NCBI GenBank assembly: GCA_030849805.1
Contig: JASANZ010002015.1
Coordinates: forward strand, 1 to 33,245
Source of the DNA: Sergeia podlipaevii
Taxonomy: Eukaryota > Euglenozoa > Kinetoplastea > Trypanosomatida > Trypanosomatidae
DNA length: 33,245 bases
Direction of reading: 5' to 3'
Shown here piece by piece: positions 18,946 through 28,992 of the stretch. The translations under genes and the position numbers were made by a program. The notes below the pieces were generated by a model, which searched no databases, had not been told where the DNA came from, and saw nothing but the letters and a program-made list of their open reading frames with translations. Within the stretch, counting starts at the first letter, position 1. Each line of letters begins with the position of its first letter.

Positions 18946-21900
18946 CTAAGAGTTAAACATGTCAACATACTGAGGGCGGCCCATATTGACCGGCCCCCTG
19001 CGAATGACACCACTACCCGTCGCAGAAGGCGCCACCCCAGGAGGTGGCGGCATCATCTTTTTGGGTCCTCCCGCTGCTGCTGCTCCGCCTCCTCCTCCTG
19101 GAGGCATCTTGGGAGGTCCTGCCTTCACCATGGACGCCTGGGCCTTCTCTTCCTCGGTCTCCTCAAACAGCCAGCGGCCGGTTGCCTTGTCAAACTTGGG
19201 AGCAGCAGCAGTGTTGAGAATCATCGGCTTTGCCTCCTCTTCCTTTTTGCCGTCGTCCGCGTCCTCGCTCTTCCCACGCCGAAAGAAGCGCAGGAAGGCT
19301 TCCACAGAGCGCGAGCGCCGTGTTTTTTCTTTTTGCTTGTCCGCTTCCTTCTCTGCCCCAGGTGTGCGTGACTGTGCACGCTGCCGCATCGCTGGTGGAG
19401 GCTGTAGTTGCCGACCCTGTGCTGTCTCTGACGCTGGCGGCGCTAAAGCTTGAGAAGTTGGCGGTGCTAGTTGCTGAGAAGCGGGAGATGGCTGAGCATC
19501 CTGCGCAGGCAACGGTGGTGGTGGTAGTGATGAGCCGCTGTCTGGCTTGCCTGCAAGGGGTGGCGGCGGCACCACCGATGGCAGTCCTCCTTGGCTGCTT
19601 CCGCTAGCACAGAAGCCGCCTGATGACATGGGAAGAGGCATCCGCTGCAACGGCTGCTGCTGCTTCCTAGGTGGTTGTTGTGGTGGTGGGGGCGGCATTC
19701 TCTGCGGGGTCCCAGTCGGAACCTGCTGCTGCTGCTGTTGCCTTGGGGGTTGAAGGCTCTGCGGTGGTTGCGGTGATGGGAGTTGCTTTGAAGGCGGGCC
19801 ATCAGGAGGTGCCAAGGGAGGCTGTTGATGATGCAGTTCATCTCTTCCATGATCAGTGGCGTGTTTGTCAGCAGTCGCGGACGTACCCAGCTCCAGTGGT
19901 ATTTGCCCAAACAGAAAGACAAGTTCATTGAGCGTACGCGGAGGCCCAGGCGGTGGCATCATCGGCTCTCCTCCTTGATCAGGTGCAATATACAGAGCTG
20001 GGACAGCACCGCAACCGACCAACGCGTTCAACAGTGCCCTCGCTTCCGCAGCCATGCCACATTCACGAAGCCACAGGCCTTGCATAAACCGAAACGCAGC
20101 CGCGTACCGAGGAGGGCGAGCGGGGATTCCATATCGCTTCTCCACCCCTGCTGCTGCTGCTGCCTCGCCTGCCTCGCCTGCCTGCGCCGTCGCTGCTGCC
20201 ATCGCGAGTGCCACCGCGTTCTGAGCAATATCCGTCAGCAATGTTGAGGCGGGGCTCAAGAAGCTGGCACGACAAGAGTCAACTGGATGATAGAATCCAC
20301 CAACAACTCCAAACCGCTCGCGCAGCTGTGCGGCCAGTGCAAGCTGCTCTGGTTTCGCTGGTGTCGTCACCGATACAGGTGGGAGGCCTAGGGGGCTCAG
20401 TAAGGCAATGAGAAAGCAGGAATGCGCCTGCTCTACAAGTCCGGCGCGCTGCAGCTCATCTCCCAGTGCAAGCAATCCCTCCCCCGTTTTGCGCGTGAAG
20501 TTAGCCACAAGCGTCTGGGCGTGCAGTCGCCAGTTCTCCTTTAATGAAGTGCGGTGCGCCTCGGCGTGCTGCTGCCGCTGGCGCTGCTGTCTCTGTCTCT
20601 TCGCGTGGTTGTCTTCCACATCGTCCTCCTCCTCCCCCCTCTGCTTCCCTTCCTCTAGCGGCTCCGCAGGAGAATCGCGCTCAGGGGCAAACGGCGGAAG
20701 CGGCAGCTCGTTGAAGAGACAGTAGGCGTGCGCAAGGGGAGATGTGCACAGCAGTTCCTGCTCCACCACGGCCTTCACACTTAACATGTAGGCCTCCTTG
20801 GTGCTGCACATCATGGCGATGAGAATAGCATGTGTGTAAAGCTTATGACGCAGCGCCACCGCAACAGCGGTCTCGCGATCCCCGCGACTGACAAGCGCCT
20901 GCACCTCCGCAAGAGCCTCCTCAGCGCTGGCAGCCGGGCTTACGGTTGTATGATCGAGACTAGTGCCGCCAGTCGTTGCACGTGTGGCGGTGGCAGCTGC
21001 AAATGTTGGATTACACGGTGAACAGCCTCGCTGCTTGTCATCGCTGCGTGACTGCCGCTTCTTCTCTGAAGCAATGGCCTCTCTTTTCTTCTTCTTCTTC
21101 ACTCCGGTATTTTCCCTTTCTTCCGCTGTGATACCCTCCTCCTCCTCCTCCACGTCGTCCTCATCTTCTTCTAGGAGAAGGTCTAGGAGCACTTGCTTGC
21201 CACCATTACTCCAGAGAAACGGTTCGCCCAACTCACCGCGCGAGAAGCGATGCGCTGCATCACGCACCAGCAACACCAGCAAGCTGGGAAGTGGGCCTCG
21301 CAGGGAAGCATCGTCGCGGAATGCTTCGGAGACGGAGATCAGCACACGAGGATCACAAGCAGCAGCTGTAGGCGCAAGCACCTCTGAGGTGCTCGCAATT
21401 CGTGTGAGAAGCAACACGTAGTGTTTGCCAACGAGAGTTCCCTTCACCCACGGTGCGGGGGAAGGACTAGCGTTCTGCATTGTAATACTACCTGATGGAG
21501 GAAGGGGATGAAGAGCAGGAGCAGCAGAAGTACGCGATTCTTCACTAAGCATGGCACTGACAGCAGAGCACGTGGCGATGTGACTGCGCACGACACCACC
21601 GCGTTGCCGCTGCTTCTGTAGCTGTTGCTGATACGGCTCCTCCGTGCAGGTGCAGAAGGCGGCATTATTGGTAGGCTGGTTGAAGCACGCGATGATGCCA
21701 TTTCCTGTAGGGCTAAAGAGGGCAAAGCACGGCGCAAACGGACGCTTTTTTCTTTGATTAGTGTTAATCTTGCCGTGCAACTGCCTGAAGGGAGCCTCAG
21801 AGGCCGGTGTCCTCGCAAAAGGATTTACGAGAGGTGCCCTCGCCAGTATGTCAACGTCGTCTTCTGTTTGATCATCAGAAGCGCCAATGGAGCTGACGAC

Positions 21901-24900
21901 GGGGGCGTTGCCGATGCTGAACCCCACCTCCCCTCGTTGCAGCTGAGAGAGCACACTTTTGCTGTCCAGTGCCGCGAAGGGATTGCTGCTCGTATCGCTA
22001 AAGACGCTCCCCGCTGCTGTGCTAGCGGCAAGATGGTTGCTCTGTGCTGGCGTGGGCGTTGCCGCTTCCCGAAAAAGACCAGCGGGCTCCTCAACCCTTT
22101 CCAGGCTCTCACCTTCCCCCTCTCTCTTTGCTGATTCTGCTGGTGCCTCTGCTTCCTCTTCTTCAGTAGCAAATGCAATAGTGTTCTCGTTCCCAGCACC
22201 ACCAAAGAGGATCCCATCGTCGTCGTTGTCATCCTCTCCTTGGCCCTGCCATTCCCCCTTGTGCTCTTCCTTCGCCTCCTCTTGCTGATGGTGAAGATCG
22301 AGTCGCTGAACAGCCGGCGTGTTGAACTCAGAATTGTTAGAGACCCCTGTCATGCCCATGGACTGCGTATGCGGTGGCCGCGGCACCGGCGATGGCTCAT
22401 CCCCTGTCTCATCGGTACGCTCATAGGGAGAGGCGCTGTAGCGGTGTGCGCTGGACAAGGTACGCGGTGTAAGTCTGTCGCTGGGCAGCTGTGTCACACC
22501 TGCTGGATTGACCTTGCCAGGGCGAGTGCCGCCATTACCACTACTGCCATGCAAAGCACTGAGGGGGAGGGGTGGTAGCATGTGTGACAGTAGAAGAGGC
22601 GCGGTCTCGCTATCCACATGTGGCCCAACATTCCTCGCTGCTGCTGCTTCTGTCAATTCTGAGCTATTATTCTGCGCCTGCTCGCATGGCTTGGGCGTGG
22701 CCTCTGCAAAGGGATTCTCTGCGGCGTCGGCCTCGCCGTTGCTGCTGCGCACATCAGGATTTACCACAGGAATGGGTGGATGACGAGACGGAGCCGTACC
22801 TGACCCGAACACGCCAGCTGCTAGCTCCCCTTCTTCACCGCCATTACGGTCACGCTCTGGGTCTTCGGCCGGTTGCTGCTGAGGCCCTTCTATGAAGGTG
22901 TTGGTGGCTTGCTGGGCAAAAAAGAGCTCCTCAGGAGTCTCTAGGCTAGAAAATGGATTACTCGGCGGCGCTTCGCTTGTCGTGTCATCCGTCAGGAGAG
23001 GCCCCCCAGGGACCTCCTCGACGTTCTCCGAAAGGGGTTGCTCTTCTTCTGCGGCGCCGAACGCAGACTCACTGTGAGAGCCTGGCCACGGTGCCATCGC
23101 ACCAGACCGCGCTGAGGCGCAGTGACGAAGTCGCTCCATGTTCATACTCGTAATATCCACTTCGCCAGCGAGCGAGTTGGGGTTCGACGGGTTAGAAAGG
23201 AGCTCCACTTCCCCCTCGCCAGTGCTGTTCGCGCCACCATCAGGACCGTTGCCCTGCATGCTGTAACTATACGCCCCTGAGCACCCACTGTAGTAGAAGG
23301 AAGTCGGCGACATGGAGGAGGTAGATGCCTTGTCGTGTGTGCCAGTGCCAATATCGCCTCCTCCTCCTCCTTCATGCAGTGGCTCAGCAGAAGACAGGTC
23401 GCTCGCACCACATGCACTCCCACTTAGCGGGTTTGAGATAGCAAGTGGCATTACGTCCACGACACGTCTTGTAGCGGGTAGTCCAGAAACAGCAAGAGGT
23501 ATCGAAGGGGGCGTAATAGGGTTACCTTGCAGTGTATTCGTATCTTCACGGTCAAGGGCATGGTGGCAGTGTTGCTGCCGCTGCTGTTGTTGTTGCGACT
23601 GAGGCTGTTCGTTGGCCATAGAGACGGTCTTGGCGACGAAGGAGCGCGTCTCCTGCGTTGATGCGGCGGCTCCTGTACTGTGAAGATTGGCTTTGGCACT
23701 TGCAGATGTATGCTCCTCCTCCTCCTCCTGCTGCTGCTTTTGATGATGATTGCTATTGCTATTGACATTGTAATTGTTGTTGTTGTCATGATGATAATGA
23801 TGTGGTGAGGGTTGTGCCGCACTTGATCCGTTGCTGTATCGCCGCAGGGCAAGCTGAAGGAGCCCTTCCCCCCTTGAAATGCCAGGGGTCGGCGCACCTG
23901 TACTCGACCCCGGTACCGCTACTCCTGTAGACCCTTGGCGTTGCGCGGAAGGGGAGGAAAGTGGCCTTGCAGTCTTGCTCGCGCTGATGCTGTCCATCCT
24001 AAGAAAAGAAGGGACATCGCGCTTTAACAACTGCGAGAACTGCTCGCGCGCACGACTGCCACTTCCCGTGCGCATCGTCCCAGCAGCCGCAGATGACAAT
24101 GACGACGGCCCAGCCGATGCGTGGTGCGGTGCTGCTGCTTGCTGTTGCTGACCCGCCGGCTTCCCTGCCGCCGCCAATGCAAGATGAGAAGGCAAAGAAA
24201 GCGGCTTGCTTTCGCGCTTCGCTGCCTCCAGTCTCTCCTGTGCACTCGGGCCGGTACTCACTCCATGAAGAGAAACACGCTGTGAAGGGTCTTTTCCTGC
24301 TGGCGGGGGGACATGCCCTGCAGATGTCCCTCCTCTAGGAGGTATAACACTGGAGGCCGCCGCGGTAGTGGCAGCGGAGGCATTTTCGGCATCGTCGCAG
24401 CTGGCACCGCGTGGAGTGCGCGGACGTGATCCTGCTGGACGCAACACATTCCCACTGACACGTGTTGAAAAGGGACTGTTGGTGCGCTGCGGCCTCGTCT
24501 TCTCCACCGGCAGCAGCGCGGGTGCTGTTTGGCCTGCTACGATGGATGATTGCCGCTGCGGCTGCTGCTGCTGCCATGGCTGAGGAGGAGGGGGAGGAGG
24601 AGGAAAGGCAGCAGCCGCAGTGCGACCCTCAGGAACAACGGTTGGGGGTAGAGAGCTACTGCTTGAGTTGACATTGCTCTGCACGCTAGTATTGTTGGTA
24701 TTATTGTGACTGCTAATTGTCCCTCCCATCGGTCGAGGAGGAGTAGGTGGCGGCGGCCCTTGAGCCGGCGGTGGGACGTGACTCGTGGCACCTACGTCTT
24801 GTGTGGGAATAGACTGCTGCTGCTGATGGTGATGGGAGGAGGAGGGAGAGGGAGAAGCAGCAGCATGGGGGGCAGCGGAGTGTGCTAGCGCATTAAAATC

Positions 24901-25191
24901 ATACGGCGAGGCACGTTGTTGCGGTGGCTGACGAGAAAAACCTTGTGGAGGAGGTGGTGCACCCGCACTTGCTGATGACACGGAGCCTTGACTGGTGTAC
25001 TGGTCATAAATATTCGCTTTCGGTTTTTGTTGTAGTTGATGTTGTTGCTGATTATGCGACGACGACCGCGGTGGAGGCCCTCCAGCAAGAGGCGCTCTCA
25101 CACCGCCAGCAAAGACGGAGCCAGTGGCATTATAGCTAGCGCTTGTTGGGCGTGGTGGCGGTGGTGGTGTCGAAGTAGGACCACTGAACAT
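18946..25191 (-). CDS. SEC16: SEC16-family ER exit site scaffold
   Basis: This 2081-residue protein has SEC16 architecture: a long disordered Pro/Gln/Ser-rich N-half, a conserved central domain from about 1238, an ACE1-type helical region (about 1420-1760) and a Pro-rich C-terminus. Diagnostic sequences are ALRHKLYTHAILIAMM, SPLAHAYCLFNELPLPP, and ENWRLHAQTLVANF (W1554) followed by LALGDELQRAGL. These match the SEC16 pattern in which a Trp-containing helix and a LGD...L segment pack against SEC13. Near the C-terminus GRWLFEETEE (W2007) recalls the conserved SEC16 tail. SEC16 organises COPII coat assembly at ER exit sites; trypanosomes have a single exit site beside the Golgi. Four NPF motifs lie at about residues 746, 826, 1070 and 1123. 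The first ATG after a good acceptor is used. Acidic and Gln-rich inserts interrupt the ACE1 region. Confidence 0.85.
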   Translation of the reverse strand: MFSGPTSTPPPPPRPTSASYNATGSVFAGGVRAPLAGGPPPRSSSHNQQQHQLQQKPKANIYDQYTSQGSVSSASAGAPPPPQGFSRQPPQQRASPYDFNALAHSAAPHAAASPSPSSSHHHQQQQSIPTQDVGATSHVPPPAQGPPPPTPPRPMGGTISSHNNTNNTSVQSNVNSSSSSLPPTVVPEGRTAAAAFPPPPPPPQPWQQQQPQRQSSIVAGQTAPALLPVEKTRPQRTNSPFSTRVSGNVLRPAGSRPRTPRGASCDDAENASAATTAAASSVIPPRGGTSAGHVPPPAGKDPSQRVSLHGVSTGPSAQERLEAAKRESKPLSLPSHLALAAAGKPAGQQQQAAAPHHASAGPSSLSSAAAGTMRTGSGSRAREQFSQLLKRDVPSFLRMDSISASKTARPLSSPSAQRQGSTGVAVPGSSTGAPTPGISRGEGLLQLALRRYSNGSSAAQPSPHHYHHDNNNNYNVNSNSNHHQKQQQEEEEEHTSASAKANLHSTGAAASTQETRSFVAKTVSMANEQPQSQQQQQRQQHCHHALDREDTNTLQGNPITPPSIPLAVSGLPATRRVVDVMPLAISNPLSGSACGASDLSSAEPLHEGGGGGDIGTGTHDKASTSSMSPTSFYYSGCSGAYSYSMQGNGPDGGANSTGEGEVELLSNPSNPNSLAGEVDITSMNMERLRHCASARSGAMAPWPGSHSESAFGAAEEEQPLSENVEEVPGGPLLTDDTTSEAPPSNPFSSLETPEELFFAQQATNTFIEGPQQQPAEDPERDRNGGEEGELAAGVFGSGTAPSRHPPIPVVNPDVRSSNGEADAAENPFAEATPKPCEQAQNNSSELTEAAAARNVGPHVDSETAPLLLSHMLPPLPLSALHGSSGNGGTRPGKVNPAGVTQLPSDRLTPRTLSSAHRYSASPYERTDETGDEPSPVPRPPHTQSMGMTGVSNNSEFNTPAVQRLDLHHQQEEAKEEHKGEWQGQGEDDNDDDGILFGGAGNENTIAFATEEEEAEAPAESAKREGEGESLERVEEPAGLFREAATPTPAQSNHLAASTAAGSVFSDTSSNPFAALDSKSVLSQLQRGEVGFSIGNAPVVSSIGASDDQTEDDVDILARAPLVNPFARTPASEAPFRQLHGKINTNQRKKRPFAPCFALFSPTGNGIIACFNQPTNNAAFCTCTEEPYQQQLQKQRQRGGVVRSHIATCSAVSAMLSEESRTSAAPALHPLPPSGSITMQNASPSPAPWVKGTLVGKHYVLLLTRIASTSEVLAPTAAACDPRVLISVSEAFRDDASLRGPLPSLLVLLVRDAAHRFSRGELGEPFLWSNGGKQVLLDLLLEEDEDDVEEEEEGITAEERENTGVKKKKKREAIASEKKRQSRSDDKQRGCSPCNPTFAAATATRATTGGTSLDHTTVSPAASAEEALAEVQALVSRGDRETAVAVALRHKLYTHAILIAMMCSTKEAYMLSVKAVVEQELLCTSPLAHAYCLFNELPLPPFAPERDSPAEPLEEGKQRGEEEDDVEDNHAKRQRQQRQRQQHAEAHRTSLKENWRLHAQTLVANFTRKTGEGLLALGDELQRAGLVEQAHSCFLIALLSPLGLPPVSVTTPAKPEQLALAAQLRERFGVVGGFYHPVDSCRASFLSPASTLLTDIAQNAVALAMAAATAQAGEAGEAAAAAGVEKRYGIPARPPRYAAAFRFMQGLWLRECGMAAEARALLNALVGCGAVPALYIAPDQGGEPMMPPPGPPRTLNELVFLFGQIPLELGTSATADKHATDHGRDELHHQQPPLAPPDGPPSKQLPSPQPPQSLQPPRQQQQQQVPTGTPQRMPPPPPQQPPRKQQQPLQRMPLPMSSGGFCASGSSQGGLPSVVPPPPLAGKPDSGSSLPPPPLPAQDAQPSPASQQLAPPTSQALAPPASETAQGRQLQPPPAMRQRAQSRTPGAEKEADKQKEKTRRSRSVEAFLRFFRRGKSEDADDGKKEEEAKPMILNTAAAPKFDKATGRWLFEETEEEKAQASMVKAGPPKMPPGGGGGAAAAGGPKKMMPPPPGVAPSATGSGVIRRGPVNMGRPQYVDMFNS

Positions 25192-25723
25192 GCTTAATGC
25201 TATGTTTTCTCTCTCGCCAGGTATCTCTCAGCAATCTGCTTTTTTTCCCTTCTGCTGTTATCTTTTATAACACACTCTGCAAAATGTTAAATGTATAAAT
25301 GGGAAACGGCCTAAAGCAGCAATATCCGTGTGAGGCAACTTGCTTATACTTCTACGTCACACAATGCAAGAGGAGAGAAAAAATAATAATATTTAAAAAA
25401 TTCCTACTGTATAATCGACTAGATATTGTAAAAGTCAACTTGTTTGTGCTTTAATAGTAAAGATAAAATATTTGAAGAGAAATAAGTAAAAGGAATAGAG
25501 AAAAAAAAATAGTGCATTGCATATATTTATAGAGGGTGGTGGAAGAACAAGCGCTGTTGCAATTGGTATCACTTTACCTCTACTCTCTCTACCCTCAAAC
25601 GCTATCTGCCCTTGGATAAGCATACGCAAAAATAGAAATGTATTTGTATTTTATACTACGCACCCACTCAAACAAGCAAGCATGCAAAGAAAAAAAAAAG
25701 GGAAAACAGTACGCAAAGAAACT
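25192..25723. other. Spacer between YJU2 and SEC16
   Basis: About 530 bases holding the SEC16 leader and the YJU2 3' UTR. A short minus-strand frame near 25623-25435 has a GC-richer start but then runs into homopolymer sequence, so I do not call a gene. Confidence 0.6.
25352..25384 (-). promoter_or_regulatory. Predicted trans-splice acceptor for SEC16
   Basis: On the minus strand TTTTTTCTCTCCTCTTGC is followed by the first AG in GACGTAG at 25353-25352. The predicted 5' UTR is about 160 nt with no ATG before the SEC16 start. Confidence 0.5.
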
Positions 25724-26896
25724 TTACTCATCCTCATCGTCGTCGTCGTCTCCGATAGACGCTAAGAGAGAGCCAATGTTCTTCCTCGTTGAAGCAGCAT
25801 CCCTATACACTGAAGTGGTCTGAGCCACCGGAACGGCAGGGCGGACACCTTGCCGCTGCTCTGGCACAAAATCATCCTCATCTTCGTCTTCGTCCATCAC
25901 ATATGCGTTTCGCGGCTTCGTGGCCTTCTTTACCACCTCCGCGTTGCCGCTACTACCTCCCGTGCCACTGTGATACCGTTGCGCAAGCGCCGCGACAGCA
26001 TCCACATGAGTAGCTGCTTCTTCCATGAGCCCGACACCTCCACCCACCACACTACCAGTGCCACAGTCGTGACTACTCGTGTTGCCGCCATCTTCCTGCT
26101 CTTGTTGTCGTTGCTGCTGCTGCCACCGCTGAGTCATCTCTCTTTCAAAGCGCAAATACTCTTCGTTCTCTTCCTCCGTCACTCTCACATCGCCATCCGC
26201 AGCGCTGCTACTGCTGCTTGCTAGCGCAGAAGCCAGAGATGCATGCCTAGTGGAAGCTAGTGCTGACGCTCCTGCAGTCGGCGTCGTAGCTTTGTTTCTA
26301 TCCCGCAGCATCTTGAGCAACGCCGTGTCATCCAACTCTGCATTCACCTCCACTGCCTCCTCAATGTGCCGATTTCGCTCCGCCAGCAGTCGAGCCGCTT
26401 CGTTCTCTCGCTCCAGCGCCTCCAATGGATTCAGTTCAGCCTGCTCCTTCTCCTTAGCCCACTGCTCCCGCACCGCCTTGTTGGCCTTGTTAAGTGCCAG
26501 GTAGTCTCCTTCGCACCGCTCACACTCTCTCGCACAGACATAACCACCCGTTTCCTTTGGGGTCTCTGGATCTGTGCGCAAGTAGAAGAGCTTTTGACAG
26601 AACTTACATCGTATCTCAAGCTCCCAGATTCGTATCTGACCGAGATACTTCTGATCTGTAGCACGCCGGTTGGTGTAGACGTGTGATCCGCGGACGATAC
26701 GATTGTGACAGCGAAGGCACTTGAGGTCAAAGGGAATGGCGAACGTCTGGCGCTTGGCCTCCTCCACCTCAGTGCCGTCTCTCGTGCGTTTACGTTGGTC
26801 CTTCTGCTCGCGCTGTTGTTGCTCTTCCAGTTTACGGAAATCAGTATCTGGGCTTATGTAGTAACCAGAACTGTAAGTCGCGTTAATTTTGGCCAT
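25724..26896 (-). CDS. YJU2: YJU2/CWC16-family pre-mRNA splicing factor
   Basis: This 390-residue protein has the family core at about 51-130: IPFDLKCLRC (C60, C63), YLGQIRIWELEIRCKFC (C97, C100), then LRTDPE. The spacing of the two CxxC pairs, YLG before the second and TDP after it match YJU2/CCDC94 rather than CCDC130. YJU2 joins the spliceosome with the Prp19 complex and promotes the first catalytic step. In trypanosomatids the same machinery would serve trans-splicing of nearly all mRNAs. A third Cys group follows (C121, C125, C128). The C-half is low-complexity, with Gln-rich and Ser/Ala-rich stretches and an acidic end (DDDDDEDE). The ATG follows a close acceptor. Function is inferred from the zinc-binding core. 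Confidence 0.88.
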   Translation of the reverse strand: MAKINATYSSGYYISPDTDFRKLEEQQQREQKDQRKRTRDGTEVEEAKRQTFAIPFDLKCLRCHNRIVRGSHVYTNRRATDQKYLGQIRIWELEIRCKFCQKLFYLRTDPETPKETGGYVCARECERCEGDYLALNKANKAVREQWAKEKEQAELNPLEALERENEAARLLAERNRHIEEAVEVNAELDDTALLKMLRDRNKATTPTAGASALASTRHASLASALASSSSSAADGDVRVTEEENEEYLRFEREMTQRWQQQQRQQEQEDGGNTSSHDCGTGSVVGGGVGLMEEAATHVDAVAALAQRYHSGTGGSSGNAEVVKKATKPRNAYVMDEDEDEDDFVPEQRQGVRPAVPVAQTTSVYRDAASTRKNIGSLLASIGDDDDDEDE

Positions 26897-26902
26897 CTTG
26901 CA

Positions 26903-26918
26903 CTAATAAAAGAAGAGT
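26903..26918 (-). promoter_or_regulatory. Predicted trans-splice acceptor for YJU2
   Basis: On the minus strand CACTCTTCTTTTATTAG ends with AG at 26904-26903. The leader would be only 6 nt. A longer pyrimidine-rich stretch lies further upstream at about 26944-26975 and may be the real tract. Confidence 0.35.
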
Positions 26919-26919
26919 G

Positions 26920-26935
26920 TATATATATATATATA
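26920..26935. repeat. (TA)8 microsatellite
   Basis: A TA run just upstream of YJU2, between two pyrimidine-rich stretches. Confidence 0.85.
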
Positions 26936-27729
26936 GTTGTAAAAGTAAATAGAGAAAAAATAAAGGAAAATTTCACGCTCCTACAATGTAAGATAATTTT
27001 TAATTTCCAAGAAATTGTTTCTCAGTGTTAAATGCTTTCTTAGTAGTATAAAAAAATTTGCGATCTGTGTAATATGTAATTGGTGTATTGTATGTGTGTA
27101 CATTGCACTTCTTGAACGTGAAAAAAAAAAAAAAAAGAAATTGAAGAAGCGAAAAATGGAAATGTGCTGGCGCTTCAGGTGAAATCTACGACTTACAAAA
27201 AAAAAAAGGAAAGCCTTGTAAAAGGAAAGAACTACTATGAGCCGGGAGTCTCTCATCTCCAGCTTCTGTGTTCGTTAGTGCTGAGTTGAAATGCTTATTG
27301 TTGATATTTGTCGTAAAAGCACAGAATTTTTTTTTTGACCCACCGCTTGGTTATGCTCCGCCAACTCCAGTGTGCACAGGGAGTGGGATGAGTTCCGTAT
27401 CTATGATGGAGATAGTACACATATGTACATTTCTGCCTCGACTGATTTCATTATATATCTATTCCCTTTTCTTTCCTATTGTTCTCCTGCCTAGCTATCG
27501 TCGTCCTTATATAACTCACATACACGCGTGTACACAAAATCATACGTAAAGATGATAAAAGTTTATGAAGAGAACAAAGAAAAGGACAACGAGAGGTATG
27601 ACACTCAATCGTAATCTATGAGTTTTCCAAAAAAAAAAAAGGCATAAACTAAAAGGGGAAATATCACACTTACAATGGGGCTTCTCTCCTTCCGCTAACT
27701 CTCCCCCTCCCCTCCTGTACTATTCCTCT

Positions 27730-28992
27730 TCACTTGGATATCATTTTCTTCAATGCGTTGTAGACGCGGTCAGTGAGCAGCGCCTCGTCCCCGCTGTCAG
27801 CCATTGCATCAAGCCATGCCCAGTCCAACTCACACTCCGCATTGCTTGCCCTTGGCATGCAACCAGTCCAATTGTCTTCCGGAGGCCTCGTGGTGACGCA
27901 GAGTGACTTGCTGGGCTTAGGCATCTCAAGCCAATGACCTTCGAACTCACCGAGTGTCTGCATGTGCTTCGTAAACTTCGCCGCTGCGCACTTCGTGGGA
28001 TCTTCTCCCTCCACTCCCATAAGAGCGTGATACACTTCGTGCGCGGTAGAGGACATCCAATCAAGCACAACAACTGGGTGACCACGCTGTACCAGGTACC
28101 TCAACACACCACTGTTGTCGTAACGATTGAAAGCGCTCAAGGCTCCAAAAATAGTGGGGTTGTGGCGCATAAGATCGTGAAAATTATTTGCTTCGTCGGT
28201 TGCAAAAGAAGAGGCAGAGGAAGGCTTCATGAGTCGACTAAGAAGTTCGTCAAAACGGCCCCCAGGTGTGGGTAGCTCTCGATGCTGCTGCCCCTGCGCA
28301 CTAGTATTCGTACTTAAGGGATATCCATCTCTGCCAAGTCCCACCACGAGCCCACAAGACTCCTTCTGTAGCTGTGCAATGGCGTTGGCACAGGCGCGTC
28401 GCATTACCCCCACTCCACTGCTGCTAGTGTCAGCACCCTCCTTCTTCAAAGAAAAGTTATCTGACTCCACTGCCAGTATGCAGCCTGACTTCTCTGGAAA
28501 CGTAAGGAAGGTTTCAATGGCTTCCGCAGTAGGCTCACGGCACTCATAAAGCACCCTCTCAAGACCAGTCTTACCTTCCCTCGTGCTGTTGGTGACGTTG
28601 ACATCGCTGCTGCTGTCGACACAAAGAGAAAGCACCGGCATACAACGTCGGTACAGAGCATAGGCAACTTCACCGTGACGGATGTCTTGTGCAGCGGTAA
28701 TGAAACACTCAAACTTGTTCATGAGCGGTATTTGACTATTCACCATCTCGTACACATCAGCCTGCTCCCGCTCCCATTCCTTCATAAATACTAGTGAGCT
28801 GGGGGAGTAGAGCTTAACAGCGGTTGAATCTGTCTGTTTGTGTGTAGAACCCTGCATGAGCATAGAAGCAGTAATCACCTTGACATTATCGGGGCACATA
28901 CGTCTCGCGCAGGACTCAATGATGCTTAGCAGGGAAGATGCAGTGATGTCTGTGTAGACAGTCACCTGGCGAATTGGAAATGACCTTGACAT
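27730..28992 (-). CDS. Conserved-looking protein of unknown function (420 residues)
   Basis: The first ATG after the splice acceptor is at 28992, giving 420 residues starting MSRSFPIRQV. The frame extends two codons further only through a GTG, which I reject as a start. I do not recognise the family. The protein looks globular, with balanced composition and little low complexity apart from short Ser runs. Alternating hydrophobic strands and helices (VTVYTDITASSLLSIIESCA; HPVVVLDWMSS; a C-terminal Trp-rich helix ELDWAWLDAMA) suggest an alpha/beta fold. No signal peptide or TM helix is visible. It has even coding composition along its length, so it is very likely a real gene. Confidence 0.85.
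   Translation of the reverse strand: MSRSFPIRQVTVYTDITASSLLSIIESCARRMCPDNVKVITASMLMQGSTHKQTDSTAVKLYSPSSLVFMKEWEREQADVYEMVNSQIPLMNKFECFITAAQDIRHGEVAYALYRRCMPVLSLCVDSSSDVNVTNSTREGKTGLERVLYECREPTAEAIETFLTFPEKSGCILAVESDNFSLKKEGADTSSSGVGVMRRACANAIAQLQKESCGLVVGLGRDGYPLSTNTSAQGQQHRELPTPGGRFDELLSRLMKPSSASSFATDEANNFHDLMRHNPTIFGALSAFNRYDNSGVLRYLVQRGHPVVVLDWMSSTAHEVYHALMGVEGEDPTKCAAAKFTKHMQTLGEFEGHWLEMPKPSKSLCVTTRPPEDNWTGCMPRASNAECELDWAWLDAMADSGDEALLTDRVYNALKKMISK

Larger units (their letters stand above)
26897..27729. other. Spacer between the 420-residue gene and YJU2
   Basis: About 830 bases. It is mostly AT-rich with poly-A runs (27121-27136, 27197-27207, 27629-27640). A GC-richer island at about 27335-27430 carries no frame I trust. 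No RNA gene fold was convincing. Confidence 0.6.

Noticed and set aside
26981..27256. 91-codon minus-strand frame upstream of YJU2
   Set aside because: It has an ATG but is mostly Phe/Ser/Leu from poly-A runs, with no coding-like composition.
27330..27380. tRNA-like stretch (cataaccaagcgg on the minus strand)
   Set aside because: It recalls a D-loop, but there is no T-loop consensus and no cloverleaf could be drawn.
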